A DNA stretch of 64,000 bases from an uncultured Bacillaceae bacterium (GCA_937934645.1 CALGYZ010000021.1:28899-92898), one strand, 5' to 3'. Positions 8,932 to 17,501 are shown, numbered from the stretch's first letter. Notes: generated by a model not told the origin, from the sequence alone. Made by a program: numbers and translations.

Positions 8932-9769
8932 GGTAAAATTTCGCCGCTACCCGCGCCGGCACTTTTATTACCGGTTCCGGATCCCGCGGCCGTCGCGTCC
9001 GTTGAAAACATACCCTGGTACACCGCTTCCGTTCCGGTATGTTTTGTTATTATCTTTAGTATTTTTTCTTTTTTCCACATCCCTCGGATTATGGATCGTA
9101 AACCGGGCAATTAAACCGACCCTTATTGCTTATGCTGAATCTCAGTCGGTAAATCTTGCTACACACATGATGAATCAGGCGATAAAAGAAGAAATTGGGG
9201 AAGGTTTGAATTTAAGTGAAATTATTAAAGTCGTTCCATACGGGAACTCGACATTGACGACTTTTGATACAGATAAAATTACGACGGTTGCCAACAACAT
9301 TGCCGATCGTGTTTTAAAAAATATTAACGAAATGGAGAGAGGAGAAGTCTTTTCCCCGGCTGCGGCAACCGGAGGAGAAATTGAAGAGGTTACACCGAAA
9401 CCTGGGGAAGGAATTGAGTTCCAAATTCCTTTGGGAAAAATAACAAATAACGTATTGCTGGCAAATTTCGGCCCTGATATACCCATTCGCTTTAAAGCCA
9501 TCGGCCATATTGAGTATGATATCAAAACGATTACAAAGGAACACCAGATCAACAGTACATGGTATGAAGTCCGTTTACATATGAAAGTCGGCATTCAGAT
9601 GCTCGTTCCTTTTACATCAGAAATCATTACCGTTCCGAGAAATGTGTTATTGGCATCAGGAGAAATAAAAGGGGATGTTCCGCAGTTTTACGGCAATCAC
9701 GGACAACTCACGCCATCGGTGATCATACCGGATAAAGAAAAGAAAGATTCAGGAAAGAACCGGCAGTAA
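8930..9769 (+). CDS. yunB: Sporulation protein YunB
   Basis: Mother-cell membrane protein needed for efficient spore formation in B. subtilis. 279 residues from the TTG at 8930, eight bases after AGGGGGG; an in-frame ATG at 8897 lies inside the terminator loop without a ribosome site. Visible: a basic, aromatic N-terminus (about 1-35, rich in R and Y), one transmembrane segment (about 42-65, FRYVLLLSLVFFLFST), then an extracytoplasmic domain with NRAIKPTLIAYAESQ and the conserved PLGKITNNVLLANFGPDIP region. Followed by a terminator shared with convergent lytH. Confidence 0.9.
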   Translation: MVKFRRYPRRHFYYRFRIPRPSRPLKTYPGTPLPFRYVLLLSLVFFLFSTSLGLWIVNRAIKPTLIAYAESQSVNLATHMMNQAIKEEIGEGLNLSEIIKVVPYGNSTLTTFDTDKITTVANNIADRVLKNINEMERGEVFSPAAATGGEIEEVTPKPGEGIEFQIPLGKITNNVLLANFGPDIPIRFKAIGHIEYDIKTITKEHQINSTWYEVRLHMKVGIQMLVPFTSEIITVPRNVLLASGEIKGDVPQFYGNHGQLTPSVIIPDKEKKDSGKNRQ

Positions 9770-9770
9770 T

Positions 9771-9816
9771 CAGGCACCCGGCGGTTTTTGTTCCGGCTTT
9801 CCGGGTGCCTGTTTTT
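9771..9816. terminator. Terminator of yunB, likely shared with lytH
   Basis: CAGGCACCCGG (9771-9781) pairs with CCGGGTGCCTG (9801-9811), then TTTTT. It lies between the convergent yunB and lytH. Confidence 0.85.
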
Positions 9817-9850
9817 GCGGCTTCTGAAGGAGACCGGCGTCTGCCATTTA

Positions 9851-10846
9851 CTAATTTTTGGCCATTTTTCTCCTCGTTTCCCTTTCCCAGTGTTTTAAGT
9901 GGGGATACGGATCAAACGACCATTCTGTTTTGCCGTTATCTTTATACATGCCGTAATGGAGATGGGGCGGAAACTTTCCGGAAGTTCCCGGCGGACCGTA
10001 CCCGGAACTGCCGACACTGCCGACCAACTGTCCGGGTTTGACAACATCCCCCAACTCTAAACCTTTTGCAAAGCCGTTTAAATGGGCAAAATAGTGATAA
10101 GTGTTATGAATATCCCGGATTCCGATCCGCCAGCCGCCGTATTTATTCCATCCTTTCATTTCCACAATACCATAGCAGGTTGAATAAACGTTGACCCCGT
10201 ACGCGGCAAAAATATCCGTGCCTTCATGAATTCTTCTTCCACCCCAGCCGCGGGCATCACCCCAGGTACTCCGGTAGCTGTAATTGGCGTGTAACGGCAG
10301 GGGGAAGTGCCGCTCCGATAAATCCAATGTTTGGAAGGTATTGTACAATTTCGCATAATTCATAATGAGTCTGACTGCTTTATCCCGTTTATAGTAATTC
10401 CATAAACCGATTTTTATTGAATCGTGATCCGTACCGAACTGCAATAAGTAATTGGCAAAGGAAAAAAGCACATCTTCATCGTCTTCCGGATCGGCTTTTC
10501 CGTCTCCGTTTGCATCAAGACCGATTCCCTCGAAAAAACGGATCCGCTCCGGGTTCGTATCCTTTTTGTCCGGATTTAACAGACCTGACCATTTTTCCTG
10601 CGGAATTAACAGTCCGGCTACTCCTTCCGGATCCGGCAAATCTTTTCTCATGGAACGGATATTCCGCTCATATTGATCGGCGGCGGCAAGATAATACCAG
10701 GGAATAAACGTAAGCCGTTCAATTTTTTTATACAGCTCCATCCGTTGTTTGTACAATTCTTCCTCTTTTGCATCTGCTATAACTGGAACCGGCCGGAAGG
10801 AAAAGAGCAATAAAAAAACAGCAAGGATATGTACTGTAAAGCGCAA
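9851..10846 (-). CDS. lytH: Sporulation L-Ala-D-Glu endopeptidase LytH (M23)
   Basis: Cuts the L-alanine side chain to D-glutamate in spore cortex peptidoglycan, producing the single L-Ala side chains typical of cortex. 331 residues from a TTG start with AAGGAGGT upstream. N-terminal signal peptide (about 1-24), a helical middle region containing YYLAAADQYERNI, then an M23/LytM zinc peptidase domain (about 200-310) with the metal ligands HEGTD (about 216-220) and HLHYG (about 301-305). B. subtilis lytH is SigK-controlled; I could not find a convincing SigK promoter here. In B. subtilis lipA and yutC sit between lytH and yutD; neither is present. Confidence 0.93.
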   Translation of the reverse strand: MRFTVHILAVFLLLFSFRPVPVIADAKEEELYKQRMELYKKIERLTFIPWYYLAAADQYERNIRSMRKDLPDPEGVAGLLIPQEKWSGLLNPDKKDTNPERIRFFEGIGLDANGDGKADPEDDEDVLFSFANYLLQFGTDHDSIKIGLWNYYKRDKAVRLIMNYAKLYNTFQTLDLSERHFPLPLHANYSYRSTWGDARGWGGRRIHEGTDIFAAYGVNVYSTCYGIVEMKGWNKYGGWRIGIRDIHNTYHYFAHLNGFAKGLELGDVVKPGQLVGSVGSSGYGPPGTSGKFPPHLHYGMYKDNGKTEWSFDPYPHLKHWERETRRKMAKN

Positions 10847-10996
10847 ATGCCCTTACCTCCTTCTTACCAATAGTTTGTGATGATGCATGAAAATCATGAT
10901 TGTTAGATGTTGGAAACGGATGAAACGGCAATAATGAAGGAAAAATAAAAATAAGATATAATAATTTTATATAAGGGCAAAGAAGAAGGGTGATTA

Positions 10997-11278
10997 GTGA
11001 CGATGGTTCGTATCCAAAATTTATGCTATGAACTTGTGGAGGAGAGAAAAAACGGATTTGTGGAAGAAGCATTCCGTGAACGTTTTACGGATATATTAAG
11101 CCGTTACGATTATATCGTTGGTGATTGGGGTTATGGTCAGCTGCGGTTGAAAGGATTTTATGATGACCATAATCAAAAGGCGACATATGATACAAAAATC
11201 AGCACACTGACTGAATATCTGTATGAATACTGCAACTTCGGCTGCCCTTATTTCGTATTAAAACGGGTGGATAAATAA
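10997..11278 (+). CDS. yutD: YutD family protein (DUF1027)
   Basis: 93 residues. Matches the small YutD family found across Bacilli, function unknown. Conserved features visible: YELVEE near the start, FRERFTDILSRYDYIVGDWGYGQLRLKGF, and a C-terminal segment with two cysteines in YCNFGCPYFVLKR. The GTG at 10997 follows AAGGG by six bases; an ATG two codons later (11003) is an equally possible start. First of three short-gap genes (yutD-yutE-yutF), so likely one transcript. Confidence 0.88.
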   Translation: MTMVRIQNLCYELVEERKNGFVEEAFRERFTDILSRYDYIVGDWGYGQLRLKGFYDDHNQKATYDTKISTLTEYLYEYCNFGCPYFVLKRVDK

Positions 11279-11310
11279 TTTGCTAACAGTTATGGAAGGA
11301 GTTGGCAGCA

Positions 11311-11748
11311 ATGTATTTTATTGATCGGAAAAAAATAGAACAGAGGTTGGATTACATTGAGAACTTGGTGAAAATGTTCCGGAACATCAAAAACACAGAG
11401 GACGGGATGGAAAAGCTTGCGTTGGAACGCATTGCCCACATGTTGCTGGAAGCTGTCCTGGAAGTGGGGAAAAATATGATTGACGGTTTCATCATGCGCG
11501 ATCCGGGCAGTTACGATGATATTATAGATATTTTATCCGATGAAAAGGTGATTACGGAGAAAGAAGCAGAACAGTTTAAAGAGCTCATTCCGTACAGAAA
11601 GGATCTTGTCGTTTATTTTACGGATGTTAACCATACGAAAATGTACGAAGACTTTAAAAAGAATTTAGCGGCTTTTGATCACTTTCCTGAAGCTGTCAGA
11701 AATTATTTGGAACATGAACTGGGACCGGTTTCGGCTTTCGGTAAATAA
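11311..11748 (+). CDS. yutE: YutE, HepT-like DUF86 protein
   Basis: 145 residues. All-helical DUF86 protein related to HepT, the RNase-like toxin of HepT/MntA pairs. The family R-x4-H type catalytic motif is not clear: the likely position reads YRKDLVVYF and has no His, and no nucleotidyltransferase (MntA antitoxin) gene is adjacent, so it is probably not an active toxin. The conserved DGFIMRDPGSYDDIIDIL block and C-terminal ELGPVSAF match B. subtilis YutE. The ATG at 11311 follows GGAAGGAG by nine bases; the in-frame TTG at 11302 overlaps that site. Confidence 0.85.
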   Translation: MYFIDRKKIEQRLDYIENLVKMFRNIKNTEDGMEKLALERIAHMLLEAVLEVGKNMIDGFIMRDPGSYDDIIDILSDEKVITEKEAEQFKELIPYRKDLVVYFTDVNHTKMYEDFKKNLAAFDHFPEAVRNYLEHELGPVSAFGK

Positions 11749-11771
11749 GCTGTGAATCATGAGGAGATTTT

Positions 11772-12536
11772 ATGAAGAAATATAAAGGTTATTTAATTGA
11801 CTTGGATGGAACAATGTATCGGGGTACGGAAAAAATCGATGCTGCTGTCCGGTTTGTCCGCAAACTGGCGGCAAGAAACATTCCATATTTATTTGTGACC
11901 AATAACTCAACCCGCACACCGGAACAAGTGGCGGAAAAACTGCGCGGCTTTGATATTCCGGCAACCGCGGAGCAAATTTTTACATCCGCCATGGCCACTG
12001 CTAACTATATACACGAACGGAAGAATAATGCAAAAATTTATTTTATCGGCGAGAAAGGTCTTTATGAAGCTTTAAAGACGGAAGGCTTCCGTTTTGCGCG
12101 GGAAGATGCAGACACGGTGGTGGTTGGTCTTGACCGGAACGTCACATATGAAAAATTTGCTGTGGCGTGTCTGGCGATCCGGAATGGTGCGGAATTTATT
12201 TCTACAAACAGTGATGTTGCCATACCAACAGAACGGGGATTTATGCCCGGAAACGGTTCGCTCACAGCATTGGTGGCAACTTCCACACGGAAGGAGCCCG
12301 TATTTATCGGCAAACCGGAACCCATTATTACCGAACAGGCTTTACATATCCTCGGTACAAAGAAAGAAGAAACATTGATGGTCGGCGATAATTATGATAC
12401 CGATATATTGGCGGGGATCCGCGCCGGAATCGATACTTTAATTGTCCATACCGGCGTGACGCCGAAGGAAAAACTGGCGGAGTATGAGATACAGCCAACC
12501 TACTCCGTTGACACGCTGGATGAGTGGGAATTGTAA
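11772..12536 (+). CDS. yutF: HAD-family sugar/nucleotide phosphatase YutF (NagD type)
   Basis: 254 residues, HAD superfamily class IIA with a NagD-type cap. HAD motifs: DLDGTMYRG (about 9-17, nucleophile Asp and general-acid Asp), VTNNST (about 43), Lys of GKPEP (about 178), and GDNYDTDI (about 203). The family dephosphorylates sugar phosphates or nucleotides; the physiological substrate is not known from sequence. GAGGAG precedes the ATG. Third gene of the yutDEF run and followed by a strong hairpin terminator. Confidence 0.92.
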   Translation: MKKYKGYLIDLDGTMYRGTEKIDAAVRFVRKLAARNIPYLFVTNNSTRTPEQVAEKLRGFDIPATAEQIFTSAMATANYIHERKNNAKIYFIGEKGLYEALKTEGFRFAREDADTVVVGLDRNVTYEKFAVACLAIRNGAEFISTNSDVAIPTERGFMPGNGSLTALVATSTRKEPVFIGKPEPIITEQALHILGTKKEETLMVGDNYDTDILAGIRAGIDTLIVHTGVTPKEKLAEYEIQPTYSVDTLDEWEL

Positions 12537-12576
12537 CATATCATGGTTTTCCCGGTTTCAGTCTTTTCCGTAAAAA

Positions 12577-12607
12577 AGAAGCTGCGGATTTCCGCAGCTT
12601 TTTTGCT
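12577..12607. terminator. Bidirectional terminator between yutF and yutG
   Basis: AAGCTGCGGA (12579-12588) pairs with TCCGCAGCTT (12591-12600); T run on the + strand and A run (T on the other strand) before the stem. The genes are convergent. Confidence 0.9.
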
Positions 12608-12624
12608 TTTTTACGGGGACATAC

Positions 12625-13152
12625 TTATTCTACATTTTCCATGCGGTGCGCAAGACGGCTTGATGCCGCTGCAGCAATGGCGCCGACGATATCATCCAGG
12701 AAAGTATGGACATATCCGTTCGTTTTGTCATTTAGATATTTTAAGATTCCCGGTTTCATTTTGTCAATGTAACCGTAATTTGTAAACCCGATGGATCCGT
12801 AAACATTGACAATGGAAAAAGCAAGAATTTCATCAACGCCGTATAATCCTTCATCCGTTTTTACAATCGATAAAAGCGGTTCATCCAACATGTTCTTTTC
12901 CGCCAGAACATCCAGTTGGATGCCGGTGATAACCGCATTTTGCACTTCACGCTTTTTTAATACCCCTTCGACGTTTTCAATACATTCTTTTAAAGTCAGT
13001 TCCGGATGATAGTTTTTCTGTAAAAAATAAACTAACTCGGCAATATCTTTGATCGTAACTCCCCGTTCTTTTAACATCTGAACTGCAATATCGCCGATTT
13101 GCGGGAACGCTTTGCGTTTTTCGTTCACCTGCTCATGTTTTTCTTCAGCCAT
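12625..13152 (-). CDS. yutG: YutG, phosphatidylglycerophosphatase A-like protein
   Basis: 175 residues. C-terminal part (about 95-175) matches the PgpA family: DEILAFSIVNVYGSIGFTNYGYIDK and FLDDIVGAIAAAAS, while the N-terminal 90 residues are a Bacilli-specific extension. Classical PgpA is an integral membrane enzyme with a DE-rich site; this soluble version lacks clear membrane spans, so its substrate is uncertain. Start taken at the ATG 13152, six bases after AAAGGTG; an in-frame GTG lies three codons upstream. Divergent from yutH. Confidence 0.85.
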   Translation of the reverse strand: MAEEKHEQVNEKRKAFPQIGDIAVQMLKERGVTIKDIAELVYFLQKNYHPELTLKECIENVEGVLKKREVQNAVITGIQLDVLAEKNMLDEPLLSIVKTDEGLYGVDEILAFSIVNVYGSIGFTNYGYIDKMKPGILKYLNDKTNGYVHTFLDDIVGAIAAAASSRLAHRMENVE

Positions 13153-13267
13153 GCTCTTCACCTTTTCTTTCCTGAATTCATGTCTAAAATGGAATTTCTC
13201 CCATAACTATTATTATAAAGAAAAATATCATAAAGATTTTTGAATCGCAAACATAAAGGGGGACCTT

Positions 13268-14260
13268 ATGTTTTCAATTATAGAACAGAAATTTGGCATC
13301 CGTCCGGAACAATTTTTTAAGCTGACCGGTTATGATGCTTTTATGGCCAATCAATTACTTTATATTATGATTTCCGTGCACGAAAATGAACAGAAAGAGT
13401 TGCCCGAACGATATTATTTGACGAATTTCCTGCGGGAAAACGGAGAAAAATATGTACCGGTATTTGTACCGGCTTTGGATGGTACCTTTGTTCATCAGAA
13501 GGAAGGTGGTTATTTTGTTCTTTTAATGCTCGACCGTTGGGAAAATGCACCGGTTTCCGATTCCGGATATGAATTGGCGAATTTTCATAAAAAAGGGTTC
13601 GGTATGCAAATCGAAATAAAAAACTTGAATCGTACGGGACAGTGGAAAACGTTTTGGGAAAAGCGTCTGGATCAATTGGAAGACGTTTGGAAAAAAACCG
13701 TAATGGCCGGACCCGGCAATGATTTTGAAACATATTTTGCGGAATCTTTTCCTTATTATTCAGCCATGGCAGAAAACGCCATCCAATATTTTGTCGATAC
13801 GATAATTGATGAAACCCCCGGTCCCTTTGATGTCGGCACGGTAACCCATGAGCGTTTTTCTCCGCAAACATGGTCCGGCATGCCTGTTTGGAAAAACCCC
13901 TTTCAATGGATTGTTGATCATCCGTCCCGGGATTTAGCGGAATGGATCCGATTTGTTTATTTTCATTATCCTCAAACCTATCCGGCATACGTGCAACGGT
14001 TTTTTTCCGCATATGAAAAAGTTATGCCCGTTTCTTCCTTTGGCAAGCGTCTATTATATTCCCGGCTCCTGTTTCCCGTCCATTATTTCCGGTGTATTGA
14101 ATATTATTATATCCGGTTGCAAGTAAACGCAAACGTAAAACAGGATATCACCGAACTGAAAAAAATTATCAAAACAAGTGAACAGTATGAAAATTTTTTG
14201 GCGGAAATTTTAAAAATTACGGGATTTCCGGGAATGCCTGTACCGGATTGGTTAAGATAA
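13268..14260 (+). CDS. yutH: Spore coat-associated protein YutH (kinase-like)
   Basis: 330 residues; matches B. subtilis YutH in length and place. It belongs to the CotS/CotI/YutH group with a degenerate aminoglycoside-phosphotransferase fold. Kinase motifs are eroded: LANFHKKG (about 114) sits where the CotS family has its LAxFH block, but the HGD catalytic motif is absent at the expected place (the region reads TVTHERFSPQTW), so catalysis is doubtful and a structural coat role more likely. AAAGGGGG lies five bases before the ATG. Probably mother-cell expressed, though no clear SigE or SigK promoter could be fixed. Confidence 0.85.
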   Translation: MFSIIEQKFGIRPEQFFKLTGYDAFMANQLLYIMISVHENEQKELPERYYLTNFLRENGEKYVPVFVPALDGTFVHQKEGGYFVLLMLDRWENAPVSDSGYELANFHKKGFGMQIEIKNLNRTGQWKTFWEKRLDQLEDVWKKTVMAGPGNDFETYFAESFPYYSAMAENAIQYFVDTIIDETPGPFDVGTVTHERFSPQTWSGMPVWKNPFQWIVDHPSRDLAEWIRFVYFHYPQTYPAYVQRFFSAYEKVMPVSSFGKRLLYSRLLFPVHYFRCIEYYYIRLQVNANVKQDITELKKIIKTSEQYENFLAEILKITGFPGMPVPDWLR

Positions 14261-14354
14261 AGAGCTTTTTGTGAAAGAATTCTCTATTTCAATTATTCTT
14301 GGTAAATTATGTTAGAATAGTGAAGGAAGAACAATAAAATCCGGAGGGTTAATA

Positions 14355-15335
14355 ATGGAAAAACCTTATGTATATATAACCCGTAAACTGCCGCAGGAAC
14401 TTGTTGAACCGATTGGACAGTTTGCGGATTTTCGTATGTGGGAAAAAGAAGAGGAGCCGGTTCCAAGGGATGTTTTATTAGAAGAGGCAAAAAAAGTGGA
14501 TGCATTATTTACCATGTTATCCGACCCGGTTGATGAAGAATTGATTGAAGCGGCACCCCGGCTGAAAGTGGTTGCTAATCTGGCTGTCGGTTATGACAAT
14601 ATCGACGTTGATGCAGCGACGAAAAGGGGGATTGCCGTTTGCCATACACCGGAAATTTTATCAGATACGACAGCCGATCTAACCTTTTCCCTACTTCTGA
14701 TGGTTGCCAGACGCCTACCCGAAGCCGTGGAGCTTGTTAAAAGAGGAGAGTGGAAAAGCTGGAGTCCGTTTTTCATGGCAGGGGCGGATGTTCATCATAA
14801 AACTATCGGAATTGTCGGCATGGGCAGTATCGGGGAAGCGGTTGCCAGACGTGCCCGAGGGTTTGATATGAAAATTTTATATCATAACCGAAACCGCAAG
14901 CCTGCGGCAGAAAAGGAACTGGGCGCCGTCTACTGCTCTTTTGACGAGTTAATTCAAAAATCGGATTTTGTTGTTTGTATGACACCGCTGACAGAAGAAA
15001 CAAAAGGCATGTTCAATAAAGAAGTTTTTAAAAAGATGAAAAAAACCGCCTATTTTATAAATGCAGCCCGCGGAGGGGTCGTCGTTGAAAAAGATCTGGT
15101 GGAAGCGCTGGAGAACGGGGAAATTGCCGGTTGCGGCCTTGACGTTTTTGAAGAGGAACCGATCAGCGCTGACCACCCGCTGTTGAAATTTAAACAAGTT
15201 GTTGCCCTGCCGCATATCGGCAGTGCATCCGTTGAAACGAGGACAAATATGGTCCGGCGCTGCATACGGAATATTGAACTCGTTCTAAAAGGAAAAAAGC
15301 CGCTAAGCATTGTCAATGATGAAATTTTTGAATAA
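14355..15335 (+). CDS. D-isomer-specific 2-hydroxyacid dehydrogenase (glyoxylate/hydroxypyruvate reductase type)
   Basis: 326 residues, NAD(P)-dependent 2-hydroxyacid dehydrogenase. Rossmann motif GIVGMGSIGEAVARRA (about 152-167), catalytic Arg in NAARGGVV (about 238), Glu in DVFEEEP (about 267) and His in LPHIGSA (about 286). Closest in style to GyaR/YvcT enzymes reducing glyoxylate or hydroxypyruvate; the ELV.PIGQ N-terminus fits. Residues after the Rossmann beta2 strand (HNRNRKP) suggest NADPH preference because Asp is replaced by Asn-Arg. Own CGGAGGG ribosome site; followed by a terminator. It has no counterpart between yutH and yutI in B. subtilis, where thr/hom genes lie. Confidence 0.9.
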   Translation: MEKPYVYITRKLPQELVEPIGQFADFRMWEKEEEPVPRDVLLEEAKKVDALFTMLSDPVDEELIEAAPRLKVVANLAVGYDNIDVDAATKRGIAVCHTPEILSDTTADLTFSLLLMVARRLPEAVELVKRGEWKSWSPFFMAGADVHHKTIGIVGMGSIGEAVARRARGFDMKILYHNRNRKPAAEKELGAVYCSFDELIQKSDFVVCMTPLTEETKGMFNKEVFKKMKKTAYFINAARGGVVVEKDLVEALENGEIAGCGLDVFEEEPISADHPLLKFKQVVALPHIGSASVETRTNMVRRCIRNIELVLKGKKPLSIVNDEIFE

Positions 15336-15348
15336 GGGAAGAATAAAA

Positions 15349-15392
15349 AAAGAGCCATCTTCCTTTTGCAGGAAAGACGGACTCTTGTTCTT
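15349..15392. terminator. Terminator between the hydroxyacid dehydrogenase and yutI
   Basis: AAGAGCCATCTTCC and GGAAAGACGGACTCTT form a stem with small mismatches and bulges; T-rich sequence flanks both sides, fitting a shared terminator for convergent genes. Confidence 0.6.
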
Positions 15393-15396
15393 TTAT

Positions 15397-15624
15397 TTAA
15401 AACACCTGTTCTACTTCAACAACACCGGGGACTTCTTCCAGCAATGCGCGTTCGATTCCGGCCTTCAGGGTAATTGTCGAGCTGGGACAGGTACCGCATG
15501 CGCCGAGCAAACGCAATTTTACAATCCCGTCTTCAACATCGACAAGTTCACAATCGCCGCCGTCACGTAAAAGGAACGGTCTTAATTTATCCAGTACTTC
15601 CTGAACCTGTTCTTTGATATCCAT
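15397..15624 (-). CDS. yutI: NifU C-terminal domain Fe-S protein YutI
   Basis: 75 residues, a single NFU domain with the cluster-binding motif GACGTCPSS (CxxC, about Cys43 and Cys46). NFU proteins bind a [4Fe-4S] cluster between two subunits and deliver it to targets such as aconitase. Shorter than B. subtilis YutI (111) by lacking an N-terminal extension, but complete as a domain. RDGGDCELVDV is the typical NFU entry. AGGAG precedes the ATG. Convergent with the dehydrogenase and divergent from yuzD, in an area rich in redox and Fe-S genes. Confidence 0.93.
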   Translation of the reverse strand: MDIKEQVQEVLDKLRPFLLRDGGDCELVDVEDGIVKLRLLGACGTCPSSTITLKAGIERALLEEVPGVVEVEQVF

Positions 15625-15742
15625 TGAAATCGCACTCCTTTCATAATCTTATTATAATAAGGTTAAGTGTAAAAATCCATTTGTTCGTTTTGGAAAAAAC
15701 GAATTTATTTCACCACTCTGCATTAAAGGGGGATCGGGACAA

Positions 15743-16078
15743 ATGGAACTGAAAAAACCGGTCACAATTACTGTATATGGTGCGGAACAGATTTGTGCTA
15801 GCTGTGTTAATTTGCCGGGCTCAAAGGACACTTATGAATGGCTGGAAGCGGCCATCAGCCGGAAATTTCCGGACCAGCCGTTCAATATGGATTACGTCGA
15901 TATTATGAATCCGCCCGCCGATCGGAAAAAGGCAGAATTTGCTAAAAAAATATTAGAAGAAGACATTTTTTACCCGGTCGTACTCGTTGAAGACGAGATT
16001 GTAGCCGAAGGAAATCCGCGACTTAAAAATATTTACGCTAAAATGGAAAAGTACGGGTACAAGACTGCAAAACAATGA
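15743..16078 (+). CDS. yuzD: YuzD family thioredoxin-like protein (DUF1462)
   Basis: 111 residues. Member of the YuzD/DUF1462 family with a thioredoxin-like fold: VTITVYGAEQICASCVNLPGS carries a CxxC (Cys20 and Cys23), followed by EWLEAAISRKFP and a conserved YPVVLVEDEIVAEGNPRL block typical of the cis-proline region. No enzymatic role is established. Own promoter region in the 118-base gap from divergent yutI; AAAGGGGG precedes the ATG. Placement with yutI and yutJ suggests a redox-linked role, which is inference. Confidence 0.88.
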   Translation: MELKKPVTITVYGAEQICASCVNLPGSKDTYEWLEAAISRKFPDQPFNMDYVDIMNPPADRKKAEFAKKILEEDIFYPVVLVEDEIVAEGNPRLKNIYAKMEKYGYKTAKQ

Positions 16079-16082
16079 AAAG

Positions 16083-16116
16083 AGAAAAATCACCTCGTAA
16101 AAGAGGTGATTTTTAG
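16083..16116. terminator. Bidirectional terminator between yuzD and yutJ
   Basis: AAAAATCACCTC (16085-16096) pairs with GAGGTGATTTTT (16103-16114), A run before and T run after; serves both convergent genes. Confidence 0.9.
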
Positions 16117-16118
16117 TC

Positions 16119-17180
16119 TTATCCGTTATGGAAACGGTATAGCCAGAGCACTCCTGATTTTAATAATCTCGGTACCCTACCCGTTAACGGGACTTCGTTG
16201 ACGAGGCCGAAACCGTGCTTTTTCCCGAGGGAACCGAGAATCCCTTTCAGCTTGATTTCAGGAAGCTCAGGAAGTTCTTCATTTTTCCATCTTTTTAAAA
16301 TCACATCGACAATTTGGTCACCCTGTGCTTCAGCAAGCTGTGCGCTCGGTGCATGGGGAAGACTTGCACAGTCCCCTACAACATAAACGTTTTCATAACC
16401 GGGAATATTATGATGCGGAGTAAGAACAATCCGGTCCTGTCCGTCCTTTTCCACATTCATTTCCCTGACAACTTTATTTGGACGGATTCCAGCCGTCCAA
16501 ACAACGCAGTCAAAGGCAATCGGCTGATCATGATTGTACAGAACACCTTTTTCAACTTTTGTAATATTGGCGTTATTAACGATTTGAACCCCGTGGTCCC
16601 GGAACCATTCTTCAACGTACTTGCTTAATTTTTCAGGAAACTTGGACAGAACAACATTTCCGCGATCGAATATGGAAATCTTTAAATCCGGTCTGGATTC
16701 ATGCAGCTCGCTGGCGATCTCTACACCGCTTAATCCCGCCCCGACAATGGCCACTGTTGAATTTTTCGGTAAACTGCATAAAGTTTGATACGTTTTTCTT
16801 GTTGATTCAATGGACTGAATGCTGCACGTGTATTCATCCGCACCGGGAACATTATGATATTTGTCCTCGCAACCCAATGCGATGATCAAATCATCATATG
16901 AAAGTGTGCCTTTTTTCAAAAGATGAACCTTTTCGTTTTCGATGTCAATTTTTGTTACTTCATCATTAATAAATTCCAACTGTGGATGTTGCGGGAAAGG
17001 AACGCGGACTTGATCATCAGCTACTGTTCCCGCTGCAAGAGCATAAAATTCTGTTTTAAAACAATGATAAGGGACCTTGTCAACCAATATGATTTGCCGG
17101 TTTTCCGGAAGTTGATTCAAAAGCTTTTGCAAAATCCGCATACCACCGTAACCGCCGCCCAAAATGACAAGTTTTTTCAT
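16119..17180 (-). CDS. yutJ: Type II NADH dehydrogenase-like flavoprotein YutJ
   Basis: 353 residues, two-dinucleotide-binding flavoprotein. FAD site VILGGGYGGMR (about 4-14), NADH site VAIVGAGLSGVEIA (about 144-157) and FAD closure YVVGDCASLP (about 270). The family passes electrons from NADH to menaquinone or other acceptors without pumping. B. subtilis YutJ is regarded as a possible second NDH-2, but the typical C-terminal membrane anchor is short here: the protein ends LWLYRFHNG. Start ATG follows AAGGGGAAAATCAC. Transcribed away from yutM. Confidence 0.9.
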   Translation of the reverse strand: MKKLVILGGGYGGMRILQKLLNQLPENRQIILVDKVPYHCFKTEFYALAAGTVADDQVRVPFPQHPQLEFINDEVTKIDIENEKVHLLKKGTLSYDDLIIALGCEDKYHNVPGADEYTCSIQSIESTRKTYQTLCSLPKNSTVAIVGAGLSGVEIASELHESRPDLKISIFDRGNVVLSKFPEKLSKYVEEWFRDHGVQIVNNANITKVEKGVLYNHDQPIAFDCVVWTAGIRPNKVVREMNVEKDGQDRIVLTPHHNIPGYENVYVVGDCASLPHAPSAQLAEAQGDQIVDVILKRWKNEELPELPEIKLKGILGSLGKKHGFGLVNEVPLTGRVPRLLKSGVLWLYRFHNG

Positions 17181-17501
17181 GTGATTTTCCCCTTTGTTTT
17201 GTTTTGAATTTTCATAAATTATTCTACGATAATTATTAACTATCTATTTATCCCCTTTTGTCAAATATGAATTTCCTTTTAAAAGTATATTTTAATTTTG
17301 TGAACATAACAACCGGTTTGACGGATTTCAGTGGTTTAAGCACTTTTTTGACAATTTAACCGCATTAATAACGTTTTCATGTCCACAATGATTTTATTTG
17401 ATTAAACTTATTTTAATTGTGTAATATGAATATAATGTATATACTAAAATTACAAGGAGAATGTTAAAAACACAGAACTGGTTAAAAAAGGAGGGATTAG
17501 G
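17181..17501. other. Divergent intergenic region yutJ/yutM
   Basis: 321 bases without a gene. A/T-rich; holds the promoters of both flanking genes. A possible yutM promoter is listed separately. No terminator, tRNA or repeat seen. Confidence 0.6.
17408..17445 (+). promoter_or_regulatory. Possible SigA promoter of yutM
   Basis: Two -10 candidates, TATAAT (17431-17436) and TATACT (17440-17445), the latter 17 bases after TTGTGT (17417-17422). The -35 matches are weak for both. Confidence 0.35.

Noticed and set aside
11311..11748. YutE as a HepT toxin of a toxin-antitoxin pair
   Set aside because: No MntA-type nucleotidyltransferase next to it and the catalytic R-x4-H type motif is not intact; placement matches the B. 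subtilis housekeeping gene.
13365..14012. Open frame of 215 codons on the minus strand
   Set aside because: Antisense to yutH, no ribosome site and no recognisable domain.
17181..17501. Riboswitch or T-box in the yutJ/yutM spacer
   Set aside because: No conserved riboswitch core or terminator/antiterminator pair recognisable; only A/T-rich promoter-like sequence.
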